From contig NC_080713.1 in NCBI RefSeq assembly GCF_019097595.1, forward strand, positions 8,073,699 through 8,137,698: DNA of 64,000 nucleotides. The letters are read 5' to 3'. Below, piece by piece: positions 1 through 32,429 of this stretch. Both the position numbers and the translations under genes were made by a program. The DNA comes from Hemibagrus wyckioides (lineage: Eukaryota; Chordata; Actinopteri; Siluriformes; Bagridae). Each line of letters opens with the position of its first letter. Position 1 is the stretch's first letter. Below the pieces are notes generated by a model. The model saw only the letters and a program-made list of their open reading frames with translations, was not told where the DNA came from and did no database searches.

Positions 1-1295
1 GCTAAGTCCAAGCCACAGGACTTACATAATGAATGCTCAAACAATTAAAGTCTACTAATAACGGATGGAACTTTCTAAGAAATTATCATAACATTTATAT
101 GAGATGCTTTGTTAATAAAAATAGGAAATAACTGACAGCCTTAAAAAACTGGTTAATCCATGAAAATGTAAGTAATGATCAAAACCAGGAAGCAATGAAG
201 CAGAAAGAACTTCACTTCCTTCACATGCTATTGAAATTATCATAAATATGAGTTTCCACGGGGAAGTGCACATGAATGACCCTGAAATTTGTAATTACGA
301 CTGGGAAACGCTGATATAATTTTGTTATTCAGGTTTACAACATGGTAGAAACCTTAACTTTCAGCATAGTGGACAAGACTACAGTGTCTCTGTTTAAAAA
401 CATGTTTTGTTCATTTTTTTAAATGAAGCTAATTGTTTTGTTGAAGTGGATCATAAGCCATACTGTGCATTTTTACACCATGAAAATAGCTTGTATTTGA
501 CGAAAATCCCATCATCATCAGCAAGCTAGCTGAGTAATAGGTGCTATGGTGTCAAAATAAAAGTAAAAAGAAAAAGAAGTCTATACGGACGAACCTAGCG
601 TCGTCCAGGTTTCACGTTCTTTCCGACGACGAAGGATGTGAACTCGTAATTACCACTTCGGAAGTGGAACGTAGGGTCATTCCGATAACACATCCTAATG
701 AAGTCAGCTTCAAATGATTCAAATGAATTCAATGAGGAATGAAAGCAAAGCGACAAACTATTCAAACGCATAGAGACAATAGAATAATACGTCAATGTCA
801 GACCAGGACTAGAGCGGAAACTAAAGTACATGGCTAGTACAAAGCCTAAATCTACACTGGAAAAAAAAGATGTAATATTACACCTCTCAACATGATCTGA
901 TTTTATTGCTTTTATGAAACTTAATTAAAAAAAGTTTCTTATTACTAAATTGAATGATGTAGAGTGAGCGTGATGGATTCATGTAGTATTAAGGTGAACC
1001 AGTTATCTTGTGAAATCTCATGAGGATGTTGGTGCTGATGGGAAGCACAGTATAACTATAGTTGAAAATATAGTCAGTTAACCATGCATGATAGATGGAC
1101 AATGGAAATATGTCTGTTGCAAAACACCAGCATTGTGAGTTCGAGTCTCAGCTCAGGTTTGAGCTTGGTGTTTGATTTTAGTCAGAAAAAACCTGATCAA
1201 ATCATCTTTTTTCTACAAAACAAATTGCGTTAATGTTACTCAGTTTAATCACCTGGAACCGATGTATGCATTAGGATTACTAAGTGTAGCCATTT
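1..1295. other. no gene seen
   Basis: AT-rich sequence with only short frames on both strands (largest 78 codons at 595-831, minus, no recognised motif). Nothing supported. Confidence 0.6.
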
Positions 1296-1530
1296 CCTGT
1301 AGTGCTTATCCTACATAGGGTTGAGGGGAACCTAGAGCCTGTTCCAAGGGGTCTCAGGGCACCAGGGAAAGGGACAGCCTCACACTCACACACCCATTAA
1401 CACAATGTGGATGCTTTAGAGATGCCAATCATGTCTTTGGATTGGGGGAGGAAACTAGAGGAAACCCCTGAAGCACAGGGAGAACCTGGAAACTTGGGGT
1501 GGGAATCAGACCCCCAATGCTGAAGGTGAT
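1296..1530 (-). repeat. copy of the same teleost repeat, minus strand
   Basis: 'agtgcttatcctacatagggttgaggggaacctagagcct' and 'tgtctttggattgggggaggaaact' are the inverse of the 40867 type. Confidence 0.55.
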
Positions 1531-3809
1531 TTTTAGGGAAATCCATTTTTTTCCTAAGAAAATACAGTTGTTTCTAGTGTTTTTCTACAAGCCTTGGCCT
1601 AAACAGAAGAACAAGACTGTATAAACACACCAGAAAGGCACAAAGTGAACTGAATTAGCAGGAAGAATCGCATCAGAGGAAAAAATACCAAACAGGCATT
1701 GAGTAAAGCTCAGTGAAGAACACTCTGCTCATGGCAGGATGTTCTGGGAACATTATGCTTACTCATTAAACTTTTTTACCCTTAATGCAACCCAAGCATA
1801 GAACTGAGGATTCTAGGGTTAAGGGTCTGACTCAACAGCTCAGCAGTGACAGTCTTGGGATTTGCACTCGTTCGGGTCACAAGCGTAGAACTGTCTTCTC
1901 AAGCGTGTATTAACGAACATAAAACCCGCTGCTCAGTCAGCACCTAAAACAGCGTCCATCAGATCCCCGCGGACCGAAAACCTAATAATCCAAGGTCTGC
2001 TGTATCTCTCTCCTCTCTGAGCGGTGTCCTGCTTTTAATAAACTTGTTGTTTTCCGCTATTGGCAGCATCCAATATTGTTGCCTGCAGGCGAGTGTCTAA
2101 TTAAAGTGAAGCATGATTAATTAAGGTGATAAAATCAGGGGATGCATCTGCCTCTCTACTGCTCTGTCTCCCTGTCCCTCCTTTGTTAATCTGTCTGTGC
2201 TGAAGCGATAGAGAGTCTCCCACTTCGATCTATGTAATTAAGAGAGATGTAGACAGGACTGGTGTCCGTGGAGCCACATGGCATGATGGATCTACATCTT
2301 TAATTGGACTTTACCCTGCTGCTTCGTTCACTACTTAGCGGTGTTATGTTTTGCTGAGCCGAGCCATTCAAGTTTCATGTAGGTGCCTATGCTTTTACTT
2401 CTACTCCAAGGGTATATGGTAGCTTAGTTGTTAAGGTGTTGAACTACTGATTAGAAGGTTGTGAGTTCGATTCCCAGGTCCACCAAGCTGCCTCTGCTTG
2501 GCCCCTGAGCAATTAACGCTCAGTTGCATAAAGTGAGATAGGGGGATCTCCTAAATGCTGTAAATGTGCTCTCATTAAGAAATCCAGAGGTTATATGCAA
2601 ATAAGAAATGCTCTTGAACAACACAGACTGTTAACCAGAATCTGTTTGGCTCTTATGATGCAACAACACTCACTGAATCAATTGAGTTTATTTAAATAGC
2701 TATGTTGATACAAAGCAGGTCCTAGCTCTTTAAGACAATATAAGCAAGAATCCTTGAGAAGAACCAGACTCAAAAGTGGCTGCCCATGCTCTTCTGAGTG
2801 ACAAGGGCTAGAGAGATAATAAATCATTAAAGTATATATATGTAGAATAGAAGATGCATCAATAGTGATAATAGTATCAGATATCAGCTTTATACAGTGC
2901 TTATATTATATATTTGCTTATATTTATAGAAGATGCACCAATATCAACATCCGATTCCAGGAATATCAGATATGTCACATAATCCTAGTGTACACTTCCA
3001 CACTAATGAGCAGATCCGGATGTATTTAACGCTGCCAGAAATCATACACTGTTGTTCTTGATAATTAGGGACTCTGATGCAGCGTAGACAATAAAACAGA
3101 TGTGGAAAAAAATATATATTTTCCATAGCATCCTGACTAACTACTTCATTTTAACTTAGCTTGCTAGCGTTACAAAGAACCGTATGAGCATAGTAACCTC
3201 ATAAACCTGCAGGTGAGCATTTTTTATGGGTTTTATTCATACTAGAAAAATGTAAAGAGCTAAATAAAATATCCAGTGTAAAAAAAAAAACCCATACAAA
3301 GATGTCAAGATAGCAAAAACTATGTTACATGTTTTACACCAAGACACAAATATACCCCGGTTATTTACTGTCCCACAGTCTCACGTCATGTTTTTAATGA
3401 ACTCATATTATCACAGCTGACAGATTGCTACAGAAAAAACAGGCTTGATAATGAGGAGAGCTAAAGAGCAAACATGACTTAGCAATGTGAGTTCTGCTTG
3501 CTTTTCTTTTTGTTTTGTTTTTGGCTGATTTACATCCAGTCTGTTGTGTTAGCAGCCTCTGCATGGCAGTTTGGCAAAAAAAAAAAGTTTTAAGTAATCA
3601 GGAAACTGGAGAGAGTTTTGCACAGCTTGGTGGTTCGGTGGGGGATAGAGCTAGACGTATTGTTAATGATTTAATATTAAGAAGTTAACCTCTCTTTTAA
3701 AAAAGACTGATAGACAATCTTGGTTTTGTTATCGAGTGAGTACCAAAAGGATGTAGTCATACCTGTTTACAGGTTGGAAACATGGTATCAATTCACTCCT
3801 AGTTGTAGT
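1531..3809. other. noncoding flank with repeat-poor block at 1930-2340
   Basis: Apart from the SINE at 2411, no gene. 1930-2340 is repeat-free, less AT-rich and carries several TAATTA/TTAATTA motifs; it is listed under findings as a possible conserved noncoding element or upstream large2 exon region. The rest is AT-rich and uninformative. Confidence 0.4.
2411..2568 (+). repeat. tRNA-derived SINE (family A)
   Basis: A-box-like 'tggtagcttagttgttaaggt' and B-box 'ggtttgag/gagttcgattcccag' (2463-2478) typical of pol III SINEs, then the family body and the tail 'aaatgctgtaaatg'. The copy is divergent. Confidence 0.7.
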
Positions 3810-4090
3810 TCCATCCATCCATCCATCCATCCATCCATCGGATTGGACCATTCAGCTTATCCTCCACAAGATCTCAAGGAACCTGGATTGTATCCCAGAG
3901 GTTTTGTGGACAATATGGTGGCCAATCGCAGGGCACAATTATACACACACACACTACAGGCAATTTAGCTCGGGACAAATGTCTTTGGATTGGGAGAGGA
4001 AACTGGAGTACCCAGAGGAAACCCCTAGAGCACAAGGATAAATGAAAAACACCACACAGGGCAGAGGCAGGAATCAAACCCACCATGCCA
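3810..4090 (-). repeat. CCAT-tract teleost repeat, minus strand
   Basis: A CCAT run (3812-3838), then 'gcagggcacaattatacacac' and 'atgtctttggattgggagaggaaactgg'. Same group as at 1296 and 40867. Confidence 0.6.
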
Positions 4091-4688
4091 CTGTGTCCTT
4101 ACAGGAGGTTCATTATGAGAAAAGTGTGAATAAGAGACCTGGGATGAGAAGAAGACATTCATTATGATTACAGCAGCAGTAGCAGCATCTGTCACAATCA
4201 ATGCTAGTCCAGATTTCACAATTAAACACAATGTTTTTTACAAACACAATGTCAAAACCGCTGAGAACATTTCCCAGTCTGTGCGCTCTCATTAAGGCTT
4301 AAATCATACAAAGATACTTTATTAAGTTGGAGCTTATTTGAAATTCTTACTTCATTAAGCTAAAAGAAAAGAAGGCCGCATGCATTAGAAAAGCAAACTT
4401 TTCATTTGTATTCTGGTTAGTACTCACTTGTCTGTAATGATGTCCACATTGTTAGGAGACAGAAGAGTGTAACGATGAAGCCTGGGCCAATTAGCAATTA
4501 GCTGGGCACACAGAAGAGACAGCAGGCTGGCAAGAGTTGGCTGAAAAGAGGCACATAGCAAGTACTTATGAACAGCTGCTAGGGTAATGTGGAGTGTTTC
4601 GGGGAGGGGAAAAGAGAAAGCGAATTAAAGTTCCAGGTTGGAAAATTCAGTGTAAAGAACTGCATTTTTAAAAATAAATGTCTAAAAT

Positions 4689-4720
<32 letters not shown>

Positions 4721-5002
4721 ATACCTCACTAGAACCAAATACAGAATAGAGGGTTTTGTATCATTTTAGATTCATTTTCAGGTTAAAATTAATATTTTAA
4801 TCACAGCAAAGTTATATTTGCATATGTTGATCCCATTTTTTATTAGATTTTACAAAATAAAATATGTTTCCAGAATATACATCTTAACCAAGTAAATAGC
4901 CGACTTCTACTTCCAGGTACACTGTTTTTGCTGCAATGTACTGCATGATTATTTGATTTCAAGTCTTGTATGGAAACAAAAGCAATTAAAATCAAGGGAT
5001 AT
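4091..5002. other. no gene seen
   Basis: AT-rich sequence around one ATTT microsatellite. 4430-4610 is higher in complexity (ccaattagcaattagctggg), not otherwise recognised. Confidence 0.4.
4686..4720. repeat. ATTT microsatellite
   Basis: Uninterrupted ATTT units. Confidence 0.95.
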
Positions 5003-5032
5003 ATTTATATATATATATATATATATATAGAT

Positions 5033-5087
<55 letters not shown>
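5003..5087. repeat. TA then GATA microsatellite
   Basis: TA run followed by about 14 GATA units, ending at the TA target of the Passport-like element. Confidence 0.95.
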
Positions 5088-6632
5088 CAGTGAGGGAAAA
5101 AATGATCTGATCCCCTGCTGATTTTGTACGTTTGTCCACTGACAAAGAAATGATCAGTCTGTAATTTTAATGGTAGGTTTATCTGAACAGTGAGAGGCAG
5201 AATGACAACAAAAACATCCAGAAAAACACATTTCAGAAAAGTTCTACATTGATTTGCATTTTAATGAGTGAAATAAGTATTTGATCCCCTATCAGTCAGA
5301 AAGATATCTGGCTCCCAGGTGTCTTTTATACAGGTAAGGAGCTGAGATTACAGTAGGAGCACTCTCGGGGAGCGCTCTTAATCTCAGCTCGTTAACTGTA
5401 TGAAAGACACCTGTCCACAGAAGGAAGCAATCAATCAGATTCCAAACTCTCCATCATGGCCAAGACCAAAGAGCTGTCCATGGATGTCAGGGACAAGATT
5501 GTAGACCTACACAAGGCTGGAATGAGCTACAAGACCATCGCCAAGCAGCTTGGTGAGAAGGTGACAACAGTTGGTGCGATGATTCCCAAATGGAAGAAAC
5601 ACAAAAGGACTGTCAGTCTTCCTCGGCCTGGGGCTCCATGCAAGATCTCACCTCATGGAGTTTCAATGATCATGAGAACGGTGAGGAATCAGCCCAGAAT
5701 TACACTGGAGGATTTTGTCAATGATCTCAAGGCAGCTGGGACCATAGTCACCAAGAAAACAATTGGTAACACACTACGCCGTGAAAGACTGAAATCCTGT
5801 AGAGCCCGCAAGGTCCCCCTGCTAAAGAAAGCACATGTACAGGCTCATCTGAAGTTTGCCAGTGAACATCTGAATGATTCAGAGGAGAACTGGGTGAAAG
5901 TGTTGTGGTCAAATGAGACCAAAATCCAGCTCTTTGGCATCTACTCAACTCGTCGTGTTTGAAGGAGGAGGAATGCTGCCTATGACCCCAAGTACACCAT
6001 CCCCAGGTGACAGGACAACTGCACTGCATCGAAGGGATGATGGACGGGGCCATGTACCGTTAAATCTTGGATGAGAACCTCCTTCCCTCAGCCAGGGCAT
6101 TGAAAATGGGTCGTGGATGGATATTCCAGCCTGACAATGACCCAAAACACACGGCCAAGGCAACAAAGGAGTGGTTCAAAAAGAAGCACATTAAGGTCCT
6201 GTAGTGGCCTAGCCAGTCTCCAGACCGTAATCCCATAGAAAATCTGTGGAGGGAGCTGAAGGGTCAGCCACAAAACCTTAATGACTTGGAGAGGATCTGC
6301 AAAGAGGAGTGGGCCCAAATTCCTTGAGATATGAGATATGTGCAAACCTGGTGTCCAACTACAAGAAATGTCTGACGTCTGTGATTGCCAACAAGGGTTT
6401 GCCACCAAGTATTAAGTCATGTTTTGCAAAGGGGTCAAATACTTATTTCACTCAATAAAATGCAAATCAATGTATAACTTTTTTTGAAATGTGTTTTTCT
6501 GGATTGTTTTGTTGTTATTCTGCCTCTCACTGTTCAAATAAACCTACCATTAAAATTACAGACTGATCATTTCTTTGTCAGTGGGCAAACGTACAAAATC
6601 AGCAGGGGATCAAATAATTTTTTCCCTCACTG
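5088..6632 (+). mobile_element. Tc1/mariner transposon, Passport-like, defective
   Basis: The ends read CAGTGAGGGAAAAA at the left and its inverse at the right, each next to TA (5086-5087 and 6633-6634), the Tc1 target duplication. Terminal inverted repeats are about 200 bases (5088 to about 5290, about 6430 to 6632). Inside the left part, 5318-5413 is an imperfect palindrome. Total length is 1545 bases. It inserted at the end of a GATA microsatellite. The name Passport is from memory of the terminal sequence and could be a sister family. Confidence 0.85.
5456..6413 (+). pseudogene. Tc1 transposase pseudogene (Passport-like)
   Basis: The frame opens with MAKTKELS, the usual start of this transposase group, then the helix-turn-helix region (residues about 10-55). 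The first 168 residues are open. A TGA at 5960-5962 breaks the frame, and further in-frame stops appear near 6060 and 6200. A segment of about 60 bases that should carry the conserved GGG/WGCF region near 6005 is missing. The first catalytic Asp context reads WSNET rather than the usual WSDE. The last third ([21 protein letters not shown]) is recognisable. The gene cannot make active enzyme. Confidence 0.85.
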
Positions 6633-6694
6633 TATATACAGTAATTGTATGAATAAATGTATTAATTTCATATCTGAGAGTACAAACCATCTAT

Positions 6695-7225
6695 GGAGTT
6701 AGAATGCAAGCACAGGGCAAGAGTTTAATACAAAAACAATTCCACAGGGTAAATGAGTACAACAGGGCAGAGGGACACAAAAACAGGTAAAGCAAAAATA
6801 CAGAAAATGGTCACAAAAATGGAATGCCCACACATATACACACACACACGCAGACAAAAACGCACACAGTAAAGTTCAAGCTAATTGAATATCTAGGTTA
6901 AAAACAGGCAGTGATCACTCAGGGGCAAAACAGAAATATCCAAGGGCAAATAAGATCCAAGAACGATAGAAAAGTTAAAGTTTAAGACTGTAAAACAGCA
7001 GAAATACAAAGGCTTAACATAGGAATCGAAAATTAAATGCACTGAAACAAAAAGGCTTAAGAAGGTGAGAACTAAACACAGTAATGGGGCACACTAATGG
7101 GGAACAGTTGAGTTCAATTAAAAGTCCCATGATGAAGAAATTGGGAGCGTCTTTGGCTGTTGGGAGTTCTAGTCCTCGGCTGCCATGTTTATCGGCCATT
7201 TTGAAACGGGATCTGTGACATTGTG
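6695..7225 (-). repeat. possible LTR remnant
   Basis: The style of sequence, with a T-rich start (gtttaatacaaaaac), aligned-looking terms such as 'gggagttctagtcctcggctgcc' and 'gggatctgtgacattg', resembles LTRs or their flanks. Paired LTRs were not found. Low certainty. Confidence 0.25.
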
Positions 7226-7562
7226 CTCTGTGACATTATGCCAAGAAAAAAAAATATAATTCATTTTAAAAAGCCCCAAAAGTTTCAGCTTTCCCTCGAA
7301 TTCTAGGTTCAGTACTAAATGGCGTATTTTTTCATAATCCATCAAAAAAAAAACAAACTTGACACTTGCTATTAAAATGATTTAAATCTTCATTTATTAT
7401 GTTAAACGGAACTGACTCTCCTGTTCATATCTCACATATTTCATTCAAATTCTAAAATATTCACTCCTAACATCCAGTGTTCGTAGTCTCTTAGTGACTA
7501 CCACACTATGCGAATTTAAGCAATATAGTCTTGAATTTGCTATTATTATTATTATTATTATT

Positions 7563-7625
<63 letters not shown>

Positions 7626-7851
7626 TTTTATTTATTACTGATTTTTATTAGAAAATGTTATACTGTTTCAGAAATACAATTCCAAACTCTATTATTAGTA
7701 ACTGATGAAATATGAAATAGTATTTCCCGCTTCTGGACTCAGACTTTTGGCCCCTCTGACCGGAATTTTCCTTCCATTATATAATGATCTTTGAGTCATT
7801 TAAGTGCTCAACAGTTTTACAGTAAGCAGTGTGTTTCTTTCCTGTCTCCAG
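7226..7851. other. no gene seen; upstream of first coding exon
   Basis: A triplet-repeat block (7541-7625) and an intron-like acceptor region before 7852. No promoter motif could be assigned. Confidence 0.4.
7541..7625. repeat. compound ATT/GTT/GTA trinucleotide repeat
   Basis: Three triplet runs in sequence: ATT, then GTT, then AGT. Confidence 0.95.
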
Positions 7852-7898
7852 ATGAGAGGATGCTGCAGGGAAGCAGCGTGAGGCCGAGTCCCACCTGA
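7852..7898 (+). promoter_or_regulatory. two overlapping short upstream ORFs in large2 5' UTR
   Basis: The first exon bases after the acceptor are ATG. That ATG opens a 9-codon ORF ending in TGA at 7879-7881. A second ATG at 7860, in another frame, opens a 12-codon ORF ending in TGA at 7896-7898. Both stop before the main start at 7938, so ribosomes would have to leak past or reinitiate about 40 bases later. This is read directly from the sequence; an effect on translation is inference and depends on the acceptor at 7851 being used. Confidence 0.6.
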
Positions 7899-7937
7899 AG
7901 CCCATCCTCCTCCTGTTCCTCCACCTGCCGCCATCCC

Positions 7938-28015
<20,078 letters not shown>

Positions 28016-28283
28016 ATTCAGCCCTTAACGTATGTCCATGCACACCAGGGTCACCACTAATCTGTTCCTGGAGGCCTACTGGCCGCATGCTGCTCTCAGA
28101 CATGTGCTCTTGATGTGTCCAGTGTGTGTCAAGATACTGAACTGTCCTTTCACATGTCTGCATTTTTATTAAATCTGCTGGACGCAGATCAGACTGACTG
28201 GAGCTTTAAACCTTGTTTTTGGATATAGTTGTCACATTCAAGACTCAGAACAGCGATGTCAGCACTATCCCAAGCTATGATAA

Positions 28284-28289
28284 AATAAA
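28284..28289 (+). terminator. proximal polyA signal AATAAA
   Basis: Canonical hexamer 269 bases after the stop. No clear GT-rich downstream element follows, so it may be a minor site. Confidence 0.4.
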
Positions 28290-29426
28290 GACTTAAAATT
28301 AAGAATGAAGTGAAGACCAGAACAGGATGGCTCATATCTAACCCAGGGTTTCAACTACTGGTTAGCAGTGTTAACTGAAGTCTACTGTATGTCTATTCGT
28401 AAAGGTCTGGCATTGCTTAAAAGCGCAAACGATCTTGATCAAGGGTGTTTTGACAATCAGGGCTTTCTCTTGGCTAAATATAAACAGCGGAGAGTTAAGC
28501 AAAGTTGGAGAAAGGACGTGAACTTTTTAAAGCCTCTTTTATTTTGGAAAGGGCATCCCAACTGGAACAGACGAAGCCTTACGAATCCCTCACTATTTAA
28601 GATATTTATGCTTTTGGTTTCTTTTTAAATGATAAGGCCAATGAACTAGGGGGTTTTGACTTACAAGATATGTTTTGATTGTAAGATTATGAGAAGGAAA
28701 AATATGTCACATTATTTTTTCATTTCTACAAACGGAGTACCTTCGGTGACTGAGAGCGCGAACACTTGACGGGGATACATAACTTGTATCTCTAGTGAGT
28801 ATATGGGCTTATTTGCTTTCCATTAGGCATGACAGGTTGTCCAGACAGACGTGTGTGTTATTGCTGCATTTAGGACTGTCACTTAACTGTCACATGTTTT
28901 GGCATGCATATTCCATATCCAGCACTGTAGCATCTCATCAGCTTTTATCTCCAACTCACTCTGACCACTCTACATTTAAGAAAATGTTTCAGATAAGAGT
29001 ATATCTATTAAATACCATGAGTGACCCATACAAGGGACCATCAAATGACCCCTGTTCAATTCAAATGTATTATTTGCTAATGAAATCTTGGAAAACTGTT
29101 GTATATGTCAAGCTGTAATACAGTTATAACAATATGTGAACAGTATACACAAAAATGATTGTGAAAACCCTACAAAAAGTGTTACTAACTAATTGGTGGG
29201 GGAAATGTGAGAGGTACATCACCGGCTCATTACAGTTCATCTCTCTCGCATCTTTTACCCTCCACGACTGCAGTACACGTCTGCAGTACATGCCTGTGCC
29301 TTTGCTGTATCGTGAAACTGGATATTGATTGTACTACTGTACATGTCAGCGGGGCCTGCGAGAGGTACTCTATTTATTATTGACTTAAATCAATCATATT
29401 TTTCTATGTAGGGGTTAAGTGCTTTA

Positions 29427-29432
29427 AATAAA
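29427..29432 (+). terminator. distal polyA signal AATAAA
   Basis: Canonical hexamer followed by T-rich sequence and then a gtgtgtgt and poly-T stretch at about 29480-29510, the usual layout of hexamer plus GU/U-rich downstream element. Confidence 0.55.
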
Positions 29433-29966
29433 TTTGCCCTTTTTCTAAAACGCTTGGCTGGAGATTTCATTTTTCAAAGTGTGTGTGTCAATACTTGTGT
29501 TTTTTTTTTATATCATGATTTTTGGTCTGATTGCTGACTGGCAGCATGGTAAAAAGCGGGCAATAATGATTCACATGGAAGAGGTATGATATTATTTATG
29601 ATAATATTATGATTTAGCAGTTATGACACCATTCTGATATATAGGACACTTGAAATATTTTTTGCTTTTTCAGCTTAAGCTACTTTGCCAGCTTCACTGA
29701 AGGAATGTACACAGGACACGACGTCTAGAATTCTCTTATTAGCAATCATGGCACCACTGACAAGACTAACAAGCTAAGGGGGAAAAAATTGAACTATTGG
29801 CAACACTATAGGAAAGGGTCAGAAGTGCACCACTGGCCCATGACAGATTACACAGTACACAAAACAAAAAAAGGGTTTTAATACACTGATAACTGATAAG
29901 ATAAGAGTAAAAAAGTTCAACCAGAAAGAAAATTCAGTTTTCTACTTGATGCCCCACTCATATGTT

Positions 29967-30081
29967 CAGTGGTGGCTCTGGGCTGTTGATTGGAAGTTTG
30001 AGGTTCAAGCCTCAGCACCGTTGTATGTGTGAAGAAAGAATTTCACTGTGCATTAATGTATATGTGACAAATAAAGGCTAC
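29967..30081 (+). repeat. SINE family B fragment
   Basis: 'ggtggctctgggctgttgattgg', 'ggttcaagcctcagcacc', then a jump to 'aagaatttcactgtgcatta' and 'tgtgacaaataaaggct'. The middle body is deleted. Confidence 0.65.
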
Positions 30082-30130
30082 TAAGCTTAAATTAATCTAG
30101 AGGAACTCAATAAGAGCCAACTCAATCGTA

Positions 30131-30262
30131 AAATCTGACCAGAAAATTAAGGGTCAAGCCCCAGCACCACAAAGCTGCATCTTTTGGGCCCTTGAGCAAG
30201 GCCCTTAATCCTTTCCGCTCCATCATGGCTGACCCCAACTTTCTAACAAAGCTGGGATATTT
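30131..30262 (+). repeat. SINE family B fragment
   Basis: 'gggtcaagccccagcacc', 'gggcccttgagcaaggccc', 'catggctgaccccaactttctaac'. Head and tail are missing. Confidence 0.6.
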
Positions 30263-30287
30263 TTACATATTCATCTTGGAAATTGCC

Positions 30288-30440
30288 ATTTGCCATTGCC
30301 ATGGCCTGGGTTTGATTCCTGGGCAGGGAACTAATCCAAGCCTGGATAAAATGTGAGGGTTGAGTCATCCGGCATAAAACCTGCACCAAATCAAAACATG
30401 TGGACCACTGTGGCGACCCTGAACAGCAACATGTAACAGT
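30288..30440 (+). repeat. teleost interspersed repeat
   Basis: 'ggcctgggtttgattcctgggcagggaac' and 'ccggcataaaacctgcaccaaatcaaaacatg' match a common fish repeat in style. Class uncertain. Confidence 0.45.
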
Positions 30441-32378
30441 AAAGAATGTTCAAACATACAGAATATTAATATTGTATTGTGGAACGAAGAAGAAGAAGAC
30501 ATGAGGCTACTAGATCAAAAAGATGCAGGTATTTTGTCCACAATATAAAATCATTTTATATTGCAGTGTTTAACATAAGCCTATCATGTAAATGCTATAA
30601 CCCCTCGGTAATAAGAACCATTACAAAACTAGGTTAAGTGAACTGAGCCTCGAAAATGAAATCGGTAGCAGTGCGAGAAAGTTTCCACCGCTTAGTCTGT
30701 CTATTATTTTTTAATTAAAATTGTCAGAGTCGTGTTATGATCGTCAGCAGTTGTATGAGTGTAAAATACCAGGTTTGGCTTTAAAAAAAAAAGTTTAAGT
30801 GCACTTGGAATGGCTGTTAATTTTGCCCCCGAAGGATGTAAGTATCCTTCAGACGAAGGACAGCGTAGTCATAATAACTCGAGGATGGACTGCACCTAAT
30901 GGGCTTTAGTCTGATTCGGTACAGGAACTACATAAAAGTTGCTTTGAGCTACTTCGAAAAGAAAGATGAGTCTGGATTTTCAGATAAGCTTAAAAGAAAC
31001 AGCTTTTTTTCCCTTCTTTTTTTCTGCAGTTAATCTCTCAAGGAAAAGTGCTGGTGCATGCGACAGTAGACGTCTGTAAAACCCTGATGTGATCACTGTC
31101 ATAGCTCTAATGCTAATCAGCCTTTTCACATAGATAAGAGACAGAAAATGTCAGACAGCTCACAATCTCCGATTTCAAACAGACTCGGAAGATCCTTCTA
31201 ATCAGAACTTTCTAATTTCTGCTTCTTTTGCGCCATAGAGGAAGAAAAAGGCAGACACAAAGCAGTAAAACCAGACAAAGTGGAATTCTGTCTGCTGGGG
31301 TTTTTCTTTTTTTGACTGAGACAGGTTGGAGGTGAACAGAAATTGCTTTACCCTTTTGTTTGATTTAGAAAAACATCATTTAGTCGATATACTACAGTTA
31401 TACAACAACTGTGATGAGACAAAGTGAATAGTTATACATCATTATCAGAAGGATTCATTCATTAATCTATAGTGAGTGCTTTGTGCTGGTCAGGGTCGTG
31501 GTGGATCTCAGGAATGCTAAGGGAGGAAAGCAGAAACACACCACGGATGAGATTAAGCCATTAAGCACGACTGTGGAGTTTAACATGATAAAGAAATTCC
31601 ATGCTGAATTTCTGAACACAACAAAAAGCACACTGGCACGAATTCCAAAAAGAGTTAAAATTAATAACTGAACCCTTGCACTACCACTCTAGTGGTTTTC
31701 GCATGATCTCTTTCTTGAAAATAAGAAGCTATAAAACCATCATATAATGTAATGTAACCTGCTCACAGACTCTCTTTAACTGCTTCTTATGTCAAAGTTG
31801 CAGCAAAATATCTTTACTATAATAATATTAAATCATGGCATTGAACAACGAGCTATACAGTAATCCTGGGAGATTCATCGGTTCGGAAGGAAGAAATGAG
31901 ATTCAACAAATATAATACCTGCACTGTCGGATGTATTAATTGGTGCACACAATCACTGTTCCTGAAATGACTTTGAGGCTGCAGTAAAGAAAAAATCAGA
32001 GTATGCATGCTAAATGTCTTTAATCCTTTGCAAAGAAGCTGAGCAGTATAATATATTTAACACTTTTAGATAGAAATGACACCATCTGCATAGACATATT
32101 TGCTTATGTAAAAGAAGCAACCTGCTATAGTTAAGTGTTAAAAGATTTTTTCGCAGGTTCGGTACAGAAGGTTTGCTCTTCACCTTCAGTAACTCACAGT
32201 TTACATGTCTCAATTATACCTCACCAGATCTAATTTTATTTTTCTTATGCAACTTTGAGTCGATAGAAAAGGTTTTGAACTCCAATTCCCAGAACACACC
32301 ACAGCATACAAACATGGCCTCCATGAACTATGGCTATTCATGGTCTCTGGAGTTCTAGTCACACAACACCTGTTTCTA

Positions 32379-32381
<3 letters not shown>

Positions 32382-32428
<47 letters not shown>
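32382..32428. repeat. CA microsatellite
   Basis: About 23 CA units. Confidence 0.95.

Positions 32429-32429
<1 letters not shown>

Larger units (their letters stand above)
28016..29455 (+). other. large2: probable large2 3' UTR
   Basis: No coding frame follows the stop. The sequence is free of recognisable transposons up to about 29450. It holds two canonical AATAAA hexamers, at 28284 and 29427. The second is followed within 40-80 bases by a GT/T-rich stretch, as expected of a functional polyA site, so a 3' UTR of about 1.4 kb is likely, with the first as a proximal alternative. Confidence 0.55.

Noticed and set aside
2411..2490. Possible functional tRNA gene
   Set aside because: Only box-like strings of a SINE; no cloverleaf with matching acceptor stem.
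7494..7715. 73-residue frame
   Set aside because: Made by ATT, GTT and AGT triplet repeats (Ile, Val and Ser runs).
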